10,980 bases of DNA from JBOGED01 sp050743625 (GCA_050743625.1 JBOGED010000612.1:1-10980), one strand, 5' to 3'; numbered from the stretch's first letter, positions 1-7,205 are shown. A program made the numbers and translations. Notes: generated by a model from the sequence alone, not told the origin.

Positions 1-1
1 T

Positions 2-22
2 TTTGCGCGCTGGCGCGCAAAA
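2..22. repeat. Palindromic element, copy 1
   Basis: The element reads TTTGCGCG-N4-CGCGCAAAA, with N4 = CTGG. With base 1 included, the arms TTTTGCGCGC and GCGCGCAAAA form a perfect 10-bp inverted repeat around a 2-base centre. A second copy lies 72 bp downstream. It could be a dimeric regulator's operator or a small extragenic palindrome; the sequence alone does not decide. Confidence 0.6.
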
Positions 23-73
23 ACAGCGGGCCAATAGGTGTTGTGGGTGTCCCGAGATCCCTTGGTCTGCGGC

Positions 74-94
74 TTTGCGCGTACGCGCGCAAAA
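74..94. repeat. Palindromic element, copy 2
   Basis: Same form as copy 1, TTTGCGCG-N4-CGCGCAAAA, with N4 = TACG. The core GCGCGTACGCGC (77-88) is itself a perfect palindrome. The 3' half GCGCGCAAAA is identical in both copies, exactly 72 bp apart. Confidence 0.6.
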
Positions 95-133
95 GCAACG
101 CTTGACTCAAGACCCTAAATCGGTGGCATTGGG

Positions 134-157
134 CTTAGGGGAGTATGCCCCCCTAAG
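134..157. other. Stem-loop upstream of the NYN gene
   Basis: CTTAGGGG (134-141) and CCCCTAAG (150-157) form a perfect 8-bp stem with an 8-nt loop. No T-tract follows. It may terminate a transcript entering from the left or be part of the NYN leader. Confidence 0.4.
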
Positions 158-238
158 TCGGAGTTCGGGGGGAGTCCTTCAGTTCGGCACCCGGGTTCCA
201 GCGGATCCGGGCGCTTGTCGTCTACGCTCGTCGGCACT

Positions 239-874
239 GTGGCGACCAGTGTCTACGTTGACGGGTTCAACCTCTACTACGGGGCACTCAAAGGCACGAA
301 GTACAAGTGGCTGGACCTTGAGCAACTCGCCCGCGTATTGCTCCCGCGCGACGAGCTGACCAGGATTCGTTACTTCACCGCACGCGTGTCGGCCCGCCCA
401 GAGAATCCGAGTTCTCCTCAGCGACAGGACACCTATCTTCGAGCGCTCCGCACACTTCCGCTGGTTTCGATCCATGAGGGGCACTTCCTCAGCCACCGGA
501 TCCGGATGCCGCTGGCCGAGCCGCCCAGCCGTGGTCCTCGGACCGTTGAGGTCGTCAAGACCGAGGAGAAGGGGTCGGACGTCAACCTCGCCACCTACCT
601 GCTTCGCGATGGTTTCAAGGGCGAATACGACGTCGCTGTCGTCGTCTCCAACGACTCGGACCTCACCGAGCCGATCCGGGTGGTCAAGGATGAGCTCGGG
701 CTCGCGGTAGGCATCGTCAACCCTCACCCGCCGAACAGACGGAGCAGGGAACTGCAACGCCTTGCTCCCACGTTCTTCAAACAGCTTCGGGAACCTGCGC
801 TCCGCCGTAGCCAGCTCCCAGACCCGATGCGCGACACCCGAGGCCGCGCCATTCACAAGCCGCCCGGCTGGTGA
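239..874 (+). CDS. NYN domain protein (LabA/DUF88 family), putative endoribonuclease
   Basis: The protein has 211 residues, the usual size for a single-domain NYN protein of the PIN-like nuclease superfamily; members cleave RNA with a metal held by acidic residues. The N-terminal strand ends in VYVDGFNLYYGAL (Asp8), a hallmark of the family. Further acids lie where expected: GSDVNLATYLL (Asp114) and VVVSNDSDL (Asp139, Asp141). The C-terminus is basic and probably disordered. GTG at 239 is chosen because relatives begin a few residues before the YVDGFN strand. A TTG at 215 would add eight residues and has no convincing ribosome site. A TACGCT lies 10 nt before the GTG. The gene appears monocistronic, ends at a hairpin terminator, and runs towards the decayed STAND locus. 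The RNA substrate cannot be inferred. Family assignment is firm; activity is inferred. Confidence 0.85.
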   Translation: MATSVYVDGFNLYYGALKGTKYKWLDLEQLARVLLPRDELTRIRYFTARVSARPENPSSPQRQDTYLRALRTLPLVSIHEGHFLSHRIRMPLAEPPSRGPRTVEVVKTEEKGSDVNLATYLLRDGFKGEYDVAVVVSNDSDLTEPIRVVKDELGLAVGIVNPHPPNRRSRELQRLAPTFFKQLREPALRRSQLPDPMRDTRGRAIHKPPGW

Positions 875-891
875 CCTGGCTCGACAACGCA

Positions 892-913
892 GAGGCCCGC
901 CGAAGCGGGCCTC
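892..913 (+). terminator. Hairpin terminator after the NYN gene
   Basis: GAGGCCCGC (892-900) pairs perfectly with GCGGGCCTC (905-913) across a CGAA tetraloop, 17 nt after the stop codon. There is no T-tract, as is common for actinobacterial terminators. It could also act on transcription arriving from the minus-strand relic. Confidence 0.7.
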
Positions 914-992
914 GCACCCAGCCACCGAGGCGACTGGGGGGATACCCACAGTCTACTCCTCAAGATGGCAGGGTGGCGAAGGCTCTGCCGGG

Positions 993-1317
993 CTAGTCGG
1001 CTGGGTTGAGCCGGTGGGTCAAGGTCTGAGCTTGGCTGCAGTCGTGGTGGGCGCGCTCGGCTCACGCGTAGCCAGTGCGCCGGGCGAGGTCCTATGCCAC
1101 GCCGACGTCGTCGAGGACCCGGAGCGTCCTCGAGCTTGTGGTCTGGCCGCGGTCCAAGCTGATCCGGCCGAGCACGACGAGCGCGTCGGCGTGGTGCAAC
1201 CGCATCCGCCGTGATCAGGTCGACGCACCCGCCCCCCACGAACGCGATCGCTTTCCCCGACTCGACGACCTCACGAAGCCGCTCCAGGACCCGCTCGTTC
1301 CCCGGATACAACGCCAT
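993..1317 (-). pseudogene. Relic of a SIR2-like / TPR protein
   Basis: From ATG 1317 the first frame encodes about 40 sensible residues: a helix (ERLREVVESGKAIAFVGGG) that resembles the N-terminal strand and NAD-binding loop of SIR2-like domains (typically FVGAG), then CVDLITADA. Sense then moves to another frame, with ADALVVLGRISLDRG and, after an in-frame TAG at 1094-1092, DLARRTGYA-stop-AER. This matches TPR segments found at the C-terminus of STAND-type proteins, where GYAWAE is usual, so the TGA at 1064-1062 probably replaced a Trp codon. The frame ends at TAG 995-993. The simplest reading is that an internal deletion joined the two ends of a much larger SIR2-(NTPase)-TPR protein, followed by decay. 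It begins 25 nt after the STAND-WD40 gene, as in an operon. The SIR2 call rests on about 30 residues and is tentative; the TPR call is somewhat better. Confidence 0.5.
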
Positions 1318-1342
1318 TCACCCCGAGATCCATCCCCTCAGG

Positions 1343-3921
1343 CTAGGGGAGCTCGGGCAGCATGGCGCTTCTCCGCTCCTCCTCGGTGAGCACGCGAAAC
1401 ACCCGCCCCCGCGCCTTCGCCACCAACGCATCGAGGTCGATGCCGGCGTTCCAGATCCGCGCAGTGCGATCCCTCGAGGTGGTGGCGATGCGCCGCCCAT
1501 CCGGCGACCACGCCACGTCCCTGATCCAGTCCCCATGAACGCCCACGATGGCAAGTTCGGCGCCCGTCTGGGTACCCCATACCCGGGCGGTCCCGTCGGC
1601 GGCGGAGGTCACGATAGAGCAACCATCCGGCGACCAGCTCATACTCACAACCCCGTCCTCGTGCCCGGGGAGCACTGCGAGTTCGAGACCGCTCACGGCA
1701 TCCCACACCCGGGCGGTCCGATCGTAGGACGCGGTTGCAACGTGCAGACCGTCCGGTGACCACACCACATCCGAGACTGCCTCTTCGTGGCCGCGAAACA
1801 GTGTCAACTCGATACCCGCGTCGCTCCACATCCGCACGGTCTGGTCGTATGAGGCGGTCGCGAGGCGCTGGCCGTCCGGAGACCAGGCCACACCGTGTAT
1901 CCCGCCCGTATGGCCGTAGAGTGCGATCAGGTTTAGTGCCGGTTTTGGCGTCCCATATCCTTGCTGTGCGGTCGTATGAGGCGGTCGCGAGGCGCTGGCC
2001 GTCCGGAGACCAGGCCACACCCCGGACCCCATCCTCGTGGCCGTGCAGCACCATGCGCTCGATGCCTGTCTGAGCGTCCCATATTCGGGCGGTGCGGTCG
2101 CTGGATGCAGTGGCGAGGTGCTGGCCGTCCGGTGACCAGGCCACACCTCGAATCAGTTGGTCGTGGCCGCGCAGCACGATCAGCTCGATCCCGGTTTCGG
2201 CGTCCCATACCCGGGCGGTGTGGTCACTCAAGGCGGTCGCGATGCGTTGGCCGTCCGGTGACCACGCAACGTCCCTGACCGCATCCTCGTGGCCGCGCAG
2301 GACGCCGCAAACACGCGAAGCCGTAATCGCGGCGAGCAGCGCGCGGTGTGCCAATCGCGTCGAGGCGCACTCCTCAATCGCGGCCAAGGCCAGCAGCACA
2401 GCCAACTCCGGATCCTGGTCGACGCTTGCCAGCGCCCGCCTTGCCGCCGACTCGGACAGGCGCTCCAGGGCTGCTCGGTCTGAGCGAGTTGAGCGGGCGA
2501 GGAACTCGTGGACCAGCGGCAGCTCGGTTGCAAGGTCGCTGTTGGTGGCGGCCCACTGCTGCGCGATCTCCAGCCGCTCGTCGCGCAGGAGGTAGGAGTC
2601 GCGGTGGCCAGAGCCCGCCCAGTCCTGGGCCCAGCGCTCTAGCTCGGCGCGTTGGCGGAGGTCGTCGGCGCGGGCCTCGATCGCTTGGCGGAGCGGTGGC
2701 CACTGGCGGAATAGGGCCTCGTGGGCGACCTCGATCGCGTCGTCGTCGCCGTCGGCGTCGCTGGTCAGCAGGCGAGCTGTGACGAACGCGTCGACTACCA
2801 GGCATTCCGCGTCGCTCAAGCTGCCGCGCCGCACTCGGCGGCGGGTCGGCTCGGTACCCTCGATGGTCACGAACCGCAAGAGCGTGGTCAGTACCGGCAC
2901 ATCAGGCGCGAGCTCGGCGGCGACCTTGTCGGCATGCAACGATAGCGCGCCGGCCACCCCGCCCAATACCCGGCAGTCCTCGGCGGTCACTGTTCCGCCT
3001 GGTCCGACCCGCAAGTAGAGCGCCTGCAACGTGTAGGCCAGCAGCGGCAACGCGTCCCCGCCACCCGTGTCGTCGACCAGCTCGTTGACGACGCCGGGGG
3101 CGAACGTCAGGCCGGCCTGCGCCGCTGGTCCCTCGATCACCTGGAACAACGCCGCCCGGTCCAACGACCCGATCACCATTGGGTTGCGGAACAAGTCAGC
3201 GAACCCGCTGGTCAACAGCCCGGTCAAGAACTCCGAGCGCAGCGTGGCCACCACCCACAGCCTAGGGTTGTCCCGCAGCGCGCTGGTGAGCAGCCTCAGG
3301 AACGCCGCACGCTCCTGCTCCCCACAACGGGTCAGCAGCTCCTCGGCCTGGTCGATCACGAGCAGCACCGACGTGGAGCGTACGCCCGCCAGCGCGTCTT
3401 GCAGCGTGGCTGCCAGGCTGGCGGTGGGTTGGTCCCCCTGGCGTCAGCGGCGGCGTGGCCACCCAACGGGAGCGGCGTTGCGCGAGGCGCGGCAAGAGCC
3501 CTCTGCCTGCACGAGCGAGGACTTGCCGGCTCCCGATGGGCCGATCATGGCCACGAACCGGTGCGCCTGGTCTGGCAGGGTCGGGTGGAGCCGGTCGAGC
3601 AGCTCGGCGATCTGCGGCTCGCGGCCGAAGAACACCCCAGCGTCCTGCTGGATAAACGACTCGAGCCCGGGTAGGGCGGCCGGTCCGAGTCCCAGACGCG
3701 GATGGGGGAGGAGGGCCGCTCCAGCAGGTACAGCCAACCTGTACGCCGATGATGAGCAAGACCGCGATCAGGAGTAGCGGCACCGCCCAGCGCTGGAGCA
3801 GCTGTAGGGCGGGCGCCGTCACTCCCGCGGTGTTGGCCAGGTAGTCGACGGCGAGCGCGAGCAGCACGCCGAGAACCAGCAGCAGGACGTTGAGCGCTAA
3901 GGAGAGCCGCCGACGAGGCAT
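1343..3921 (-). pseudogene. Membrane-anchored nSTAND1 NTPase with seven WD40 repeats, frameshifted
   Basis: Reading across frames restores one protein of about 860 residues. It has two N-terminal membrane helices (LALNVLLLVLGVLLALAV; WAVPLLLIAVLLIIGV), then FFGREPQIAELL and a Walker A (GPSGAGKSSLV). It continues with a Walker B-like strand (VLLVIDQAEELL), the sensor-like WVVATLRSEF, the VAHEALFRQWPPL winged-helix motif, and seven WD40 repeats forming one propeller. This is the nSTAND1 class, whose members act as sensor-triggered ATPases in signalling and anti-phage conflict. About five lesions break the frame: one base lost near 3736, one lost near 3667, AG gained near 3502, one G gained in the run 3434-3438, and one A gained in the run 1932-1934. 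The longest uninterrupted piece lacks Walker A. A weakly G-rich tract precedes ATG 3921. WD repeats are near-identical, implying recent homogenisation. Sequencing error in homopolymers is the alternative to decay. Confidence 0.8.
1843..2021. repeat. Exact 52-bp direct repeat within the WD40 array
   Basis: Positions 1843-1894 and 1970-2021 are identical over 52 bp. They encode the same part of neighbouring WD40 units (SPDGQRLATASYD on the minus strand). Their starts are 127 bp apart. Other adjacent units, such as those at 1995, 2121 and 2247, are 126 bp apart. The extra base is the insertion at 1932-1934. Confidence 0.9.
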
Positions 3922-3978
3922 CTACGATTTCCCGCCCGTAACCGACGTGGAGGAGAGTCACCAGCGCCTCTCACATTC

Positions 3979-3984
3979 TAGGAT
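3979..3984 (+). promoter_or_regulatory. -10 box (TAGGAT) of a leaderless nth promoter
   Basis: TAGGAT is followed by exactly 8 nt and then the ATG of nth, so transcription would begin at or next to the start codon. The same spacing recurs at ispH and the deacetylase. The embedded AGGA could instead serve as a weak Shine-Dalgarno site. No good -35 is visible. It lies in the 71-bp divergent gap shared with the STAND pseudogene. Confidence 0.55.
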
Positions 3985-3992
3985 CTCTGCTC

Positions 3993-4721
3993 ATGTCGGC
4001 CACTACGGAGCAAGAACTCACCCGCCGCAGTCCCAAGGCCAAGCGTGCGCCGGTCATCGTCGACCGGCTGCTGGCCACGTACGACGGCGGGGTCGTCGAG
4101 CTGGACTGGACCACGCCGCTGGAGCTGATCGTCGCGACGATCTTGTCGGCGCAGTCGACGGACAAGAAGGTCAACGAGATCACGAAGGCGCTGTTCGCGA
4201 AGTACCGGCGGCCGGAGGACTACCTGGCCGTGCCCGAGGAGGAGCTGCAGCGGGACATCTACCAGACGGGGTTCTACCGGCAGAAGACCCGCAGTATCCG
4301 CGGGATGAGCCAGGCGTTGATCGACCGGTATGACGGCCATGTCCCCTTACGGATGGCCGACCTCATCACCTTGCCGGGTGTGGCGCGCAAAACCGCGAAT
4401 GTCGTGCTGGGCGCCCTGTCCGCTGAGGCCCACCTTGCGGACAAGGACGCGGGCATCGCCGTCGACACGCACGTGAAGCGGTTGTCGAGGCGGTTCGGTT
4501 TCACCCGGCACGATGACCCCGTAAAGATCGAGCAAGACCTCATGCGCCTGCTTCCCAAGGCCCAGTGGCCCCAGGGCAGCCTCGCGATCATCCTGCACGG
4601 CCGTCGAGTCTGCGACGCGCGGCGTCCCCGGTGTGGCGACTGCGTCGTCGAGCCGCTTTGCCCGTCGTCGCTGATCGCCGGATGCAAGGACAAAGCCGGC
4701 CAGGCCAAGGCCCTGGGCTGA
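3993..4721 (+). CDS. nth: Endonuclease III (DNA glycosylase/AP lyase)
   Basis: Bifunctional base-excision repair enzyme that removes oxidised pyrimidines from DNA and cuts the backbone at the resulting abasic site by beta-elimination. All hallmarks are present in 242 residues. The helix-hairpin-helix LPGVARKTANVVL contains catalytic Lys133. VDTHVKR contains catalytic Asp158. Cys207, Cys214, Cys217 and Cys223 form the C-x6-C-x2-C-x5-C site for the [4Fe-4S] cluster. An early LSAQSTDKKVNEI helix is also typical. The short N-terminal basic extension and the tail after the cluster are usual in actinobacteria. ATG 3993 is supported by the TAGGAT box 8 nt upstream. The gene lies 27 nt before ispH on the same strand, but ispH appears to have its own promoter. 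Both proteins carry iron-sulfur clusters; any link beyond that would be speculation. Confidence 0.96.
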   Translation: MSATTEQELTRRSPKAKRAPVIVDRLLATYDGGVVELDWTTPLELIVATILSAQSTDKKVNEITKALFAKYRRPEDYLAVPEEELQRDIYQTGFYRQKTRSIRGMSQALIDRYDGHVPLRMADLITLPGVARKTANVVLGALSAEAHLADKDAGIAVDTHVKRLSRRFGFTRHDDPVKIEQDLMRLLPKAQWPQGSLAIILHGRRVCDARRPRCGDCVVEPLCPSSLIAGCKDKAGQAKALG

Positions 4722-4734
4722 TCCGTCACTGCCC

Positions 4735-4740
4735 TATACT
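4735..4740 (+). promoter_or_regulatory. -10 box (TATACT) of a leaderless ispH promoter
   Basis: TATACT is close to the consensus TATAAT and is followed by 8 nt and the GTG of ispH, predicting a leaderless transcript starting at or beside the GTG. It occupies the 27-nt gap after nth. There is no strong Shine-Dalgarno sequence in front of the GTG. No clear -35 is seen. Confidence 0.65.
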
Positions 4741-4748
4741 GGGCGGCT

Positions 4749-5714
4749 GTGACTCCACAACCTCTTACCGTCCTGCTTGCCGCGCCCCGAGGTTTTTGCG
4801 CCGGGGTCGAACGGGCCATCGACATCGTCGAGCTCGCGCTCGGCGCGTACGGCGCGCCCGTGTACGTCCGCCACGCGATCGTGCACAACACCCATGTCGT
4901 CGCCGAGTTAGAGGCGAAGGGCGCGGTGTTGGTCGAAGACGAGGCAGAGGTGCCGCCTGGCAGCGTGCTCGTGTTCAGCGCGCATGGGGTGACGCCTGAG
5001 GCGCGCCGCAACGCCGAGGCCCGGAACCTCCGGACGGTGGACGCGACCTGCCCGCTGGTGACCAAGGTGCACCTCGAGGCGCTGAAATACGCGAGCGAAG
5101 GCTACTCGATCGTGCTCGTCGGCCACGCGGGTCACCAGGAGGTTATCGGGACGACCGGCCACGCTCCCGAGGCGATCACCCTTGTCCAAAGCCCCGCCGA
5201 GGTCGAGAGCCTCGAGCTGAAGGACCCGACGAAGGTCGCGTACATCTCGCAGACGACGCTGTCGGTCGACGAGGCCGAGGCGGTCATCTCCGCGCTGAAG
5301 CGCCGTTATCCCCTCGCGCGCGGGCCGCGCGGCGACGACATCTGCTACGCGACACAGAATCGGCAGGACGCGACGAAGGTGCTCGCCGAGCGCAGCGAGC
5401 TGGTGTTGGTGGTCGGCTCGCCCCACTCGTCGAACTCCAACCGGATGGTCGAGGTCGCTCGCGCCCACGGCGCGCCGCGCGCTGAGCTGATAGACGATGC
5501 CAACGGGATCCGTGAGGAGTGGCTCGAAGGGGTGGGAACCGTGGGCCTCACCTCAGGCGCCAGCGCGCCGGAGGTCCTCGTCCAAGGCGTGATCGACGCG
5601 CTAGAGGCCCGCCCCGGCGGCGCCAAGGTCGAGGTCGTCGACGTCGTCGCCGAGCAGATGCACTTCGCCCTCCCCTCGGAGCTGCGCCGGCTGCCGCTGG
5701 CCAACTCGACGTGA
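4749..5714 (+). CDS. ispH: 4-hydroxy-3-methylbut-2-enyl diphosphate reductase (IspH)
   Basis: Catalyses the last step of the MEP pathway, the reductive dehydration of HMBPP to IPP and DMAPP in the cytosol. The 321-residue protein has the three Cys ligands of the iron-sulfur cluster: Cys17 (APRGFCAGVERAI), Cys101 (DATCPLVTKVH) and Cys199 (DDICYATQNRQ). Substrate-binding residues His42, His79 and His129 and catalytic Glu131 (HAGHQEV) are present, as are SPHSSNSNRM and GLTSGASAPE. Length is normal for the family. GTG 4749 is chosen because the conserved sequence starts six residues later and a TATACT lies 8 nt upstream. It converges on phhB, and a 12-bp hairpin begins just after its stop codon. 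It implies that the organism makes isoprenoids by the MEP route. Confidence 0.97.
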   Translation: MTPQPLTVLLAAPRGFCAGVERAIDIVELALGAYGAPVYVRHAIVHNTHVVAELEAKGAVLVEDEAEVPPGSVLVFSAHGVTPEARRNAEARNLRTVDATCPLVTKVHLEALKYASEGYSIVLVGHAGHQEVIGTTGHAPEAITLVQSPAEVESLELKDPTKVAYISQTTLSVDEAEAVISALKRRYPLARGPRGDDICYATQNRQDATKVLAERSELVLVVGSPHSSNSNRMVEVARAHGAPRAELIDDANGIREEWLEGVGTVGLTSGASAPEVLVQGVIDALEARPGGAKVEVVDVVAEQMHFALPSELRRLPLANST

Positions 5715-5715
5715 G

Positions 5716-5767
5716 GTTGTGTGCTGGCCCCGGGCGATGAATGGACCGCCGGGATCCAGCACACAAC
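5716..5767. terminator. Bidirectional hairpin between ispH and phhB
   Basis: A perfect 12-bp inverted repeat, GTTGTGTGCTGG (5716-5727) and CCAGCACACAAC (5756-5767), encloses a 28-nt loop. The loop can form an inner stem, CCCGG (5729-5733) with CCGGG (5749-5753). It starts 2 nt after the ispH stop and its last base is part of the phhB stop codon, so it fits a shared terminator. No T-tract is present on either side. Confidence 0.7.
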
Positions 5768-6054
5768 TACGACCCGAACTCCCCGTCCACCTGGTGGGCC
5801 AGCTCGATGCACTGCTGAGTGACGCCCCCGGCGGCGTGGCTGGTGATCTCCAGGGTCACCTTGTTCCAGCTGATGTGGATGTCGGGGTGGTGGTTGAGCG
5901 ACTCGGCGATGTCGGCGACGCGGTTCACGAACCGCATGGCTTCGGCGAAGTCCGCGAGCTTGTAGGTCTTGGTGATCTGCTCGGTGGTGCCGTCCCACCC
6001 GTCTAGCTCGTCGATACAGTGATGGAGTGCGTCGGGGTTGAGCAGGTCAGCCAT
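5767..6054 (-). CDS. phhB: Pterin-4a-carbinolamine dehydratase (PCD/DCoH family)
   Basis: Dehydrates 4a-hydroxytetrahydrobiopterin so that the pterin cofactor of aromatic amino acid hydroxylases can be recycled. In bacteria lacking such hydroxylases the family also acts in other pterin metabolism. The 95-residue length is standard. The signature is complete: NHHPDIHISWNKV (His55, His56, Trp63), then ITSHAAGGVT (His73) and a closing Asp90. ATG 6054 overlaps the last 8 nt of rnd (ATGGCTGA) and has a strong ribosome site, GAGGAG at 6067-6062, 7 nt upstream. Translation is therefore probably coupled to rnd. No hydroxylase gene is seen in the window, so the physiological substrate is open. Confidence 0.93.
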   Translation of the reverse strand: MADLLNPDALHHCIDELDGWDGTTEQITKTYKLADFAEAMRFVNRVADIAESLNHHPDIHISWNKVTLEITSHAAGGVTQQCIELAHQVDGEFGS

Positions 6055-7186
6055 CTATCCGCTCCTCGTGTTCGGTGGGTGGGATACCGAGAACCTCGCA
6101 AAACTTCGCTCCAAGCAGCTCCCACTGCCACATCCGGAGCCCCAGACGGTGCCGGAGGTCCTCTGGGGTCGTGGGATCGGCGAGCACGGCCGCCATCAGC
6201 GTCCGGCTGGGACACAGGACCCCGGGGTCCATCTCGACCTCGCGCGCGAGGTCCGCTCGGAGAGTCCGCAGCTGGTCGACCTTTTCGCGGTCGCTGTCCG
6301 TCGGCGAGCGACCGGGCGGGCGCGGCTCGGGCGCCTGAGCGTCGCCGGCGGCGAGCGCGGCCAGGATCTGGTCGCCGAACGCGCGGACCGCCTGGCGGCG
6401 CATCCCGCGGCGTTGCAGCTCTTCGGTGGCGTTGGGGGGCGAGGCAGCCAGGTCGACGAGTATGCGGTCGCCCAGGATCCGGGACGGCGCCGTGTCCGTA
6501 GAGCGGGCGAGCCGCTCACGGGCCGTCCACAGCGCCCGCACCCGCGATCGAGCCCGCGGATCGAGGCGGCCGATGCCCTTTGTCCTGGTCCATTCGCGCC
6601 GCTCCTCGACCGGCGGCATCGCCATCCCGGCGGCGAGCTCTTGCCGGTACCAGGACTCGCGCCGCGCGTGGGCGAGCTGTTCGCGCAAGGTCTCCCACAG
6701 TGCGGGCAGGTCAGCCACGTCGCCCGCCGCGTAGGACAGCATCTCTTTCGTCAGCGGGCGCCGTTCCCAATCCGCGCGCTGCATCGTCGCCTTGTCGCCG
6801 GTGGGTTCGATGCCGAGGAGACGGGACAACAGCGGCTCAAGGCCGGTAGGGAGCCCGAGCATCGCGGCCGCGATGCTCGTGTCCTCGATACATCGGGGGT
6901 ACACGTCGACCGCGCCGAGCGGGCGGAGGTCGTTCTCCATCGCGTGGAGCACGGTGGTGCGCTCGGAGAGAAAGGTATGGAGGGGCCGGAGGTCGGTGAC
7001 GGTCATCGGGTCGATCAGCGCGACCCGACCCTCCCCGCCGACCTGGATCAACGCGGCGGCTCGGTAGTAGCGGTTCCAGTCCGCTCGCTCTACGTCGACA
7101 CCGACCGTCCGCAGATCGGCCAGCGCCTCAAGTGAGCGCGCCAGCTCGGTAGGTGTGGTCGCGAGGACGAACTCCTGTAGCGGCAT
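6047..7186 (-). CDS. rnd: Ribonuclease D-like 3'-5' exonuclease with HRDC domain
   Basis: DEDDy-type exonuclease that trims the 3' ends of tRNAs and other small RNAs. In 379 residues the exonuclease motifs appear in order: Exo I VGVDVER (Asp31, Glu33), Exo II HAMENDLRPLG (Asp86), and Exo III SYAAGDVADL (Tyr152, Asp156). An HRDC domain, a helical nucleic-acid-binding module, spans roughly residues 205-290, and a helical tail follows. ATG 7186 is preferred. The ATG at 7204 would add six residues without visible similarity, and a far upstream start would overlap the divergent deacetylase. A TATGCT lies 13 nt before ATG 7186 and could give a leader of only a few bases. The gene overlaps phhB by 8 nt, so the two form a small operon. 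Confidence 0.92.
   Translation of the reverse strand: MPLQEFVLATTPTELARSLEALADLRTVGVDVERADWNRYYRAAALIQVGGEGRVALIDPMTVTDLRPLHTFLSERTTVLHAMENDLRPLGAVDVYPRCIEDTSIAAAMLGLPTGLEPLLSRLLGIEPTGDKATMQRADWERRPLTKEMLSYAAGDVADLPALWETLREQLAHARRESWYRQELAAGMAMPPVEERREWTRTKGIGRLDPRARSRVRALWTARERLARSTDTAPSRILGDRILVDLAASPPNATEELQRRGMRRQAVRAFGDQILAALAAGDAQAPEPRPPGRSPTDSDREKVDQLRTLRADLAREVEMDPGVLCPSRTLMAAVLADPTTPEDLRHRLGLRMWQWELLGAKFCEVLGIPPTEHEERIDG
6062..6067 (-). promoter_or_regulatory. Ribosome binding site of phhB (GAGGAG)
   Basis: GAGGAG lies 7 nt before ATG 6054, inside the last codons of rnd. It fixes the phhB start and supports translational coupling. Confidence 0.8.
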
Positions 7187-7199
7187 ATCTGTAGCACAG

Positions 7200-7205
7200 A
7201 GCATA
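7200..7205 (-). promoter_or_regulatory. Candidate -10 box (TATGCT) for rnd
   Basis: On the minus strand TATGCT is followed by 13 nt and the ATG of rnd, which predicts a transcript with a leader of about 6 nt. No -35 is recognisable. It shares a 64-bp divergent gap with the deacetylase promoter. Confidence 0.4.

Larger units (their letters stand above)
1..238. other. Non-coding leader with palindromes upstream of the NYN gene
   Basis: I see no convincing gene in this stretch; open frames here have no recognisable protein sense. It holds two copies of a palindrome (2-22 and 74-94) and a stem-loop (134-157), each listed separately. A TTGACT at 102-107 resembles a -35 box, but no good -10 lies 16-18 nt downstream. 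A TACGCT at 223-228 lies 10 nt before the GTG at 239 and could be the -10 of the NYN gene. If so, the transcript would have almost no leader. Confidence 0.5.

Noticed and set aside
1..214. CRISPR array or tRNA/tmRNA
   Set aside because: Only two palindromes and no regular spacer series; no T-arm or CCA end could be folded.
3..359. 118-residue open frame over the leader
   Set aside because: It runs through the palindromes and out of frame across the NYN gene, with no family-like sequence and no ribosome site.
179..949. 256-residue open frame on the minus strand
   Set aside because: It is the antisense shadow of the NYN gene, whose catalytic motifs are clear on the plus strand.
1318..1342. 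A separate small gene starting at the ATG near 1332
   Set aside because: It is out of frame with the relic and gives no recognisable product.
4384..4393. A GCGCGCAAAA half-site inside nth
   Set aside because: It encodes part of the conserved VARKTANV helix and lacks the second arm, so it is chance coding sequence.
6038..7135. 365-residue open frame on the plus strand
   Set aside because: It is antisense to rnd, which has all DEDDy motifs; the plus-strand product is rich in Arg and Gly with no domain sense.
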